Shown here: piece by piece, positions 60,439 through 64,000 of the stretch
Layout: each line of letters begins with the position of its first letter
Numbering within the stretch: position 1 is the first letter of the stretch
Assembly: GCF_002114285.1 (NCBI RefSeq)
Contig: NZ_NEDJ01000004.1
Span: 37,326 to 101,325, forward strand
Direction: 5' to 3'
DNA: 64,000 nucleotides
DNA from: Halorubrum ezzemoulense DSM 17463
Lineage (GTDB): Archaea; Halobacteriota; Halobacteria; Halobacteriales; Haloferacaceae
Translations under genes and position numbers: made by a program
The notes under the pieces: generated by a model
What the model was told of the DNA's origin: nothing
Database searches by the model: none
The model's input: the letters and a program-made list of their open reading frames with translations, nothing else

Positions 60439-61694
60439 TCCGTCACCTCCCACAGTTCGACGTCGACCGACTCGCCGGCGTCGAGCCCCTCCCGCGGCTC
60501 GGGCACGACCACACAGCCGTCAGCGAGCGCGACGCTGGAGAGGATGCCGGAGCCGCTCGCGCGGGTCGGCGTCGCCGTCGGGAGCGCGTCGTCGACCGCC
60601 GCGTCCCCGTCGGGGCCGTCGTCGGGACCCGAAAGTGACACGCGCGCGAAGGTCCGTACACCGGGCTCGCTCGCGACCTTCCGGCCGAGCGTCGCGCGCC
60701 GCGTCGGGAACGGCTCTACGTCGGCCCCGCCCGCGCGCTTCATCGCGGGGCGGAGGAACTGCGCCGCGTTGACGATACACGCGACCGGGTAGCCGGGCAG
60801 CGACACGATCGGCGTCCCCTCGGCGCGGCCGAGGCAGACTGGGTGCCCGGGCTTCAGCGCGACGCCGTGGACCAGCACCTCGCCGAGGTCGCCGACGACC
60901 TCGGGGATCAGGTCCCGCTCCCCGACTGACGAGCCGCCGGTGGTGACGACCACGTCGGCGTCGAGGTCGGCGGCGACGGCCTCGCGCAGCGCCTCCGGGT
61001 CGTCGGTGACGACGTCGCGGTAGCGCGCCTCGCCGCCCCAGCGCTCGACGAGCCGGGAGACGGTGCGCCCGTTCGCCTCGATCACCTCGCCGGGGCCGGG
61101 ATCCGACTCCACCAGCTCCTCGCCGGTCGGAATCACGGCGACCTCTGGCGGCTCCCGGACCGTGACGGTGTCGAGGCCCACCGAGCGCAGCAGGCCGAGG
61201 TCGGAGGGGCGCAGGGCGTGGCCGGGCTCGTAGAGGCGCTGGCCGTCGGCGACGTCCTCGCCGGCCTCGCCGACGTTCTCGCCGGTCGCGACCGCCTCGA
61301 ACACCTCCACCTCGCCGCCGACCGACTCGACCTGTTCGATCATCACGACCGCGTCCGCGCCCTCCGGGACTGCGCTGCCGGTGTGGACCCGAGCGGCCTC
61401 GCCGGGCGCGACCGCGTCCGCCTCGGCGGGCTTGGCGGTCAGGACCGCCGGCGATCGGTCGCCGGCGCCGAAGGTGTCGCTCGCGCGGACGGCGTACCCG
61501 TCCATCGCGGCGCGGTCGTACCCCGGCACCGGCGCCGGCGCGTCGATCGGTTCGGCGACGACGCGGCCGTCGGCCGCCTCGACCGGGACCGTCTCCGTCC
61601 GGTCGTTCGGCGCGACGGCGTCGAGCAGCGTCGCCCTCGCGTCCGCGACCCGGGTCCGCCGCTTGAACCCGGACTCCCGTCTGTCGTGGCTCAT
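60435..61694 (-). CDS. moeA: MoeA molybdopterin molybdotransferase
   Basis: The 419-aa product is a stand-alone MoeA: YDRAAMDGYAVRASDTFGAGDRSP, ARVHTGSAVPEGADAVVMIEQVES, VAVIPTGEELVESDPGPGEV, VVVTTGGSSVGERDLIPEVV, VHGVALKPGHPVCLGRAEGTPIVSLPGYPVACIVNAAQFL. It starts at ATG 61694 (a GTG at 61700 adds two residues). It is the first of two moeA genes translated together. The pair probably differ in metal (Mo or W) or in step. Confidence 0.93.
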   Translation of the reverse strand: MSHDRRESGFKRRTRVADARATLLDAVAPNDRTETVPVEAADGRVVAEPIDAPAPVPGYDRAAMDGYAVRASDTFGAGDRSPAVLTAKPAEADAVAPGEAARVHTGSAVPEGADAVVMIEQVESVGGEVEVFEAVATGENVGEAGEDVADGQRLYEPGHALRPSDLGLLRSVGLDTVTVREPPEVAVIPTGEELVESDPGPGEVIEANGRTVSRLVERWGGEARYRDVVTDDPEALREAVAADLDADVVVTTGGSSVGERDLIPEVVGDLGEVLVHGVALKPGHPVCLGRAEGTPIVSLPGYPVACIVNAAQFLRPAMKRAGGADVEPFPTRRATLGRKVASEPGVRTFARVSLSGPDDGPDGDAAVDDALPTATPTRASGSGILSSVALADGCVVVPEPREGLDAGESVDVELWEVTE

Positions 61695-61802
61695 GCCCAC
61701 ACATTCGCGGCCGCGGGCAAAAACCCCGTTCTCCGCGGGCGCCGTCGTTCGGACCCTCGGTCGCGGCCGCTCGCCGACGCCCCCGGCCGCCGACGCGCCC
61801 GG

Positions 61803-62735
61803 TCAGGCGAACCACGAGAGGAACCGGCGAGTCCGGTGGACCGACTGGAGGGCGGCGACCTTCGCGGCCGTGAGCGCGCCGAGGGTCGTCCGCCTGGTGG
61901 CCCGAGCGCCCCGGGCCGCGCCGGTCCGCGCGTAGTACCCGGACCGGCGTCCGGCTGCGCCGACGTAGTGTTTCGCCGCCATTCGGATCGGCGCGCGCCG
62001 GCCGTCGACGGTCGTCGTGCCGCGGCGGATCGCCGTCAGCACGTCGTCCGCGGTGACCTCGCCGACCGACTCTCGCCCCTCGATCGTCAGCTCAGTGAAC
62101 GCCCGGCCGACGTACTGGAGGTGGTGCGCGTCGCTCGCGGCGACCCCCGGGTAGCCGTGGGTCGCCGCGAACCGCCGCGCGCGTCGGTTTCGGTACCCCG
62201 TGAACAGCCACGCGTTGAACACCTCGACGGCGTCGACCTCGGCGCCCGGCGCGGCGGCCCCGGCCGCGTCGACCGCGTCCTCGTCCGGCAGTTCCGCGTC
62301 CACGCCGGACGTTTCGGCGTCCGGCGCTTCCCCGCCGGAGCCGTCGCCCGATCCGGGCGTCGGGATGTCGCGCTGACGGACGCCGTGGCGCGAGCGCTGA
62401 AACGGGTGGGGAACGATCGCGACGCCGCCCTGCTCGTGGATCCGCCGGACCGTCTCGGCGTACGGCTCGCCGCGCGGCGGCATTCGATCGACGCCGATCG
62501 CCAGCAGGTGGCCGTGCGCGGTCGACACCTCCACGCCGGGGATGCCGATCAGCCCGTACTCGGCGGCGGTCTCCGCGGCGCGTTTCGACTCGCGGATCAC
62601 GTCGTGGTCAGTGATAACGACCGCGTCGAGCCCGATCTCGGCCGCGTGTTCCAAGATCAGATCGACCGGCTCGTGCCCGTCGTAGCTGTCCTCGGAGTGC
62701 ACGTGCGGGTCGATGCTGACGGTGACGCGGGACAC
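61803..62735 (-). CDS. PHP-domain phosphoesterase
   Basis: The 310-aa product starts at GTG 62735 and has the PHP metal motifs in order: DPHVHSEDSYDGHEPVD, VVITDHDVIRESKRA, GIPGVEVSTAHGHLLAIGV, IVPHPFQRSRHG and VAASDAHHLQYVG. The His/Asp/Glu ligands are all present, so a trinuclear metal phosphoesterase is likely. An acidic insert (about residues 125-165) separates the last motifs, and the C-terminus (AKHYVGAAGRRSGYYARTGAARG) is basic. A TATA box 26 bases before the GTG supports that start over the much longer upstream frame. Confidence 0.88.
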   Translation of the reverse strand: MSRVTVSIDPHVHSEDSYDGHEPVDLILEHAAEIGLDAVVITDHDVIRESKRAAETAAEYGLIGIPGVEVSTAHGHLLAIGVDRMPPRGEPYAETVRRIHEQGGVAIVPHPFQRSRHGVRQRDIPTPGSGDGSGGEAPDAETSGVDAELPDEDAVDAAGAAAPGAEVDAVEVFNAWLFTGYRNRRARRFAATHGYPGVAASDAHHLQYVGRAFTELTIEGRESVGEVTADDVLTAIRRGTTTVDGRRAPIRMAAKHYVGAAGRRSGYYARTGAARGARATRRTTLGALTAAKVAALQSVHRTRRFLSWFA

Positions 62736-62757
62736 GACCGAACTACGCGGCGGGAGG

Positions 62758-62765
62758 TATATAAA
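62758..62765 (-). promoter_or_regulatory. TATA box of the PHP gene
   Basis: TTTATATA on the minus strand, centred about 26 bases before GTG 62735. It is the clearest promoter box in the GC-rich right half, consistent with a leaderless transcript. Confidence 0.65.
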
Positions 62766-62824
62766 TGGAGGAGCGGCGGCGGTTGGCCGAGAGGAGATCC
62801 GCCGCGCGCGCGCCGCCGACGGTC

Positions 62825-64000
62825 TCACCCCTCTCGTAACACCCGCACCTCGTGGTCCGCGTTCCCGCGGTCCACGATGGCCACGTCGCACTGGACGTCC
62901 TGGATGCGCTCGAAGGTCGGCGGAGAGACGAGCCGCGAGGCCGCGGAGCGGTCCCCGCTCGACCCCATGAGGACGAGGTCGTAGGCGTCCGCGTTCGCGC
63001 CGAGAAACGCCGTCACCTCCGACCGCGCGACCCGCGTCTCGACCGGCCCCGTCGTGGTCTCGACGGGGTTCGCCAGCTTCGTCTCGGCCCGTCTGCGCTC
63101 GGACTCGGCGTCGATACAGGTACAGACGCTCACCCCGCCGCTCTCGCCGGCCAGTCGCTCTGCGAAGTCGATCATCGCGTGCGCCGAGTCGCCGGGCCGG
63201 GCGACCAGTACGAGGACGCGCCGCCAGGTGTGGACGCCCGTCGTCGACCGGAACGCGACGGCGTCGAGTGGACCGGCGAAGACCTCCCGGGCGAACGGCG
63301 AGAGGAGGCCGTCTTCGGTCTCGTACGGCGTCACGATCAGGTCCGAGTTCGTCGCGCGGGCGGTCTCGACGGCGACCCGGGCCGGATCGCCGTCGGCCGC
63401 GACGACCACCTCGCACGGCACGTCGAACCGGGCTCGGATCTCCGCGGCGTGAGGTTCGAGCCGCTCGACCGCCGCCGCCGCCGCTCGGTCCGAGACCTCC
63501 TCCTCGAAGTCGCCGTCGAACGACGCCCGCACCGAGTCCGGGAGGTCTCCGGGCGTCGCGGCGCCGTGGTCGGCGGACACTGCCCGCTCCGCGACCGCCA
63601 TCTCCGCGTCGTCGACGATGTCGAGGAGGACGACCTTCCCGGCGTCGTGGGCGGCCGCGAGCCGCGCGCCGAAGAACGCGGTCGCCTCGCTCGTCTCCCC
63701 ACGCATCGGCACCAGGACGTGGTCGTCAGCCTGCGTGGTCCCGTAGAGGTAGCGAGCGCGCTCCTCGTAGAACCGCGTGCGCCAGACGGTGAACGCGCCC
63801 GCGACGAGACTGCCGGAGACCGCGACGGCCACGACGTAGGCCGCCGCCGGGTCGACGGTGGTGCCGAACACGAGCACCGCGTCGCCGCGCGCGCTCACGA
63901 GGACCAGAAGCGCGGTCGAGAAGGCGGCCGGTTCCTCGACGCTGGCCAGCCACGTCAGGCCGCCGCAGAGCATGATCGACAGCCCGGCGCTGAGCGGACT
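62825..64000 (-). CDS. membrane transporter with tandem universal-stress-protein domains, cut by the window edge
   Basis: The frame is open to the last base, so the N-terminus is outside the window. The visible 391 residues start with two or three membrane segments (LSIMLCGGLTWL, FSTALLVLVSA, YVVAVAVSGSLVAGAFTVW) and then two UspA-like domains (HVLVPMRGETSEATAFFGARLAAAHDAGKVVLLDIV and VLVLVARPGDSAHAMIDFAERLAGESGGV). This layout is that of haloarchaeal amino-acid permease-like transporters with UspA tails. The transported substrate cannot be told from this part. Confidence 0.7.
   Translation of the reverse strand, partial: SPLSAGLSIMLCGGLTWLASVEEPAAFSTALLVLVSARGDAVLVFGTTVDPAAAYVVAVAVSGSLVAGAFTVWRTRFYEERARYLYGTTQADDHVLVPMRGETSEATAFFGARLAAAHDAGKVVLLDIVDDAEMAVAERAVSADHGAATPGDLPDSVRASFDGDFEEEVSDRAAAAAVERLEPHAAEIRARFDVPCEVVVAADGDPARVAVETARATNSDLIVTPYETEDGLLSPFAREVFAGPLDAVAFRSTTGVHTWRRVLVLVARPGDSAHAMIDFAERLAGESGGVSVCTCIDAESERRRAETKLANPVETTTGPVETRVARSEVTAFLGANADAYDLVLMGSSGDRSAASRLVSPPTFERIQDVQCDVAIVDRGNADHEVRVLREG

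Noticed and set aside
1..64000. CRISPR arrays, tRNA and rRNA genes
   Set aside because: I saw no regularly spaced repeats and no tRNA-like T-loop or rRNA stretch by eye. A dedicated scan (for example tRNAscan-SE) would be needed to exclude an intron-containing tRNA.

Overview
The window looks like the chromosome of an extremely halophilic archaeon, probably Halorubrum or a close relative. The proteins are strongly acidic, the right half is very GC-rich, starts often overlap stops as ATGA, and several genes have a TATA-like box about 26 bases before the start codon, as in leaderless haloarchaeal transcripts. Archaeal genes are present: AglB oligosaccharyltransferase, archaeosine tRNA-guanine transglycosylase, eS6, TrmB, and the siroheme-decarboxylase route to heme. 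I saw no rRNA, tRNA or CRISPR array.

Bases 1-13,700 are a decayed accessory region. It holds a plasmid- or provirus-like 788-aa protein, a dead Fic gene, small winged-helix regulators and PIN remnants. It also holds a five-gene, stop-start-coupled operon (5368-9469) whose 966-codon main gene has five in-frame stop codons but no frameshift. An intact IS200/IS605 element (11704-13630) cuts a small gene. It carries tnpA, tnpB and an extra ribbon-helix-helix gene too short for ordinary gene finders.

Bases 13,700-38,500 are a surface-glycan region. A TrmB-type regulator and a three-gene nucleotide-sugar epimerase operon share an identical 21-bp palindrome. After two dead insertion sequences comes a mosaic of four glycosyltransferases, a flippase, two polysaccharide deacetylases and four alkaline-phosphatase-superfamily enzymes, with one fresh IS6-type insertion. 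The block ends with aglB (oligosaccharyltransferase) and a DUF368 polyprenyl-phosphate translocase. Together these could build, modify, flip and transfer a lipid-linked glycan and recycle the lipid carrier.

Bases 38,600-64,000 are ordinary core genome: an AbrB/PIN pair, a thioredoxin-like protein, a fused FAD/Fe-S dehydrogenase, NUDIX hydrolase, an S10 paralogue, tgtA, Nif3-like protein, a heme operon (fused siroheme decarboxylase, siroheme synthase N-terminal enzyme, hemA), eS6, lipoate ligase, a membrane histidine kinase, a thioesterase, two overlapping moeA genes, a PHP phosphoesterase and a partial transporter with universal-stress domains.
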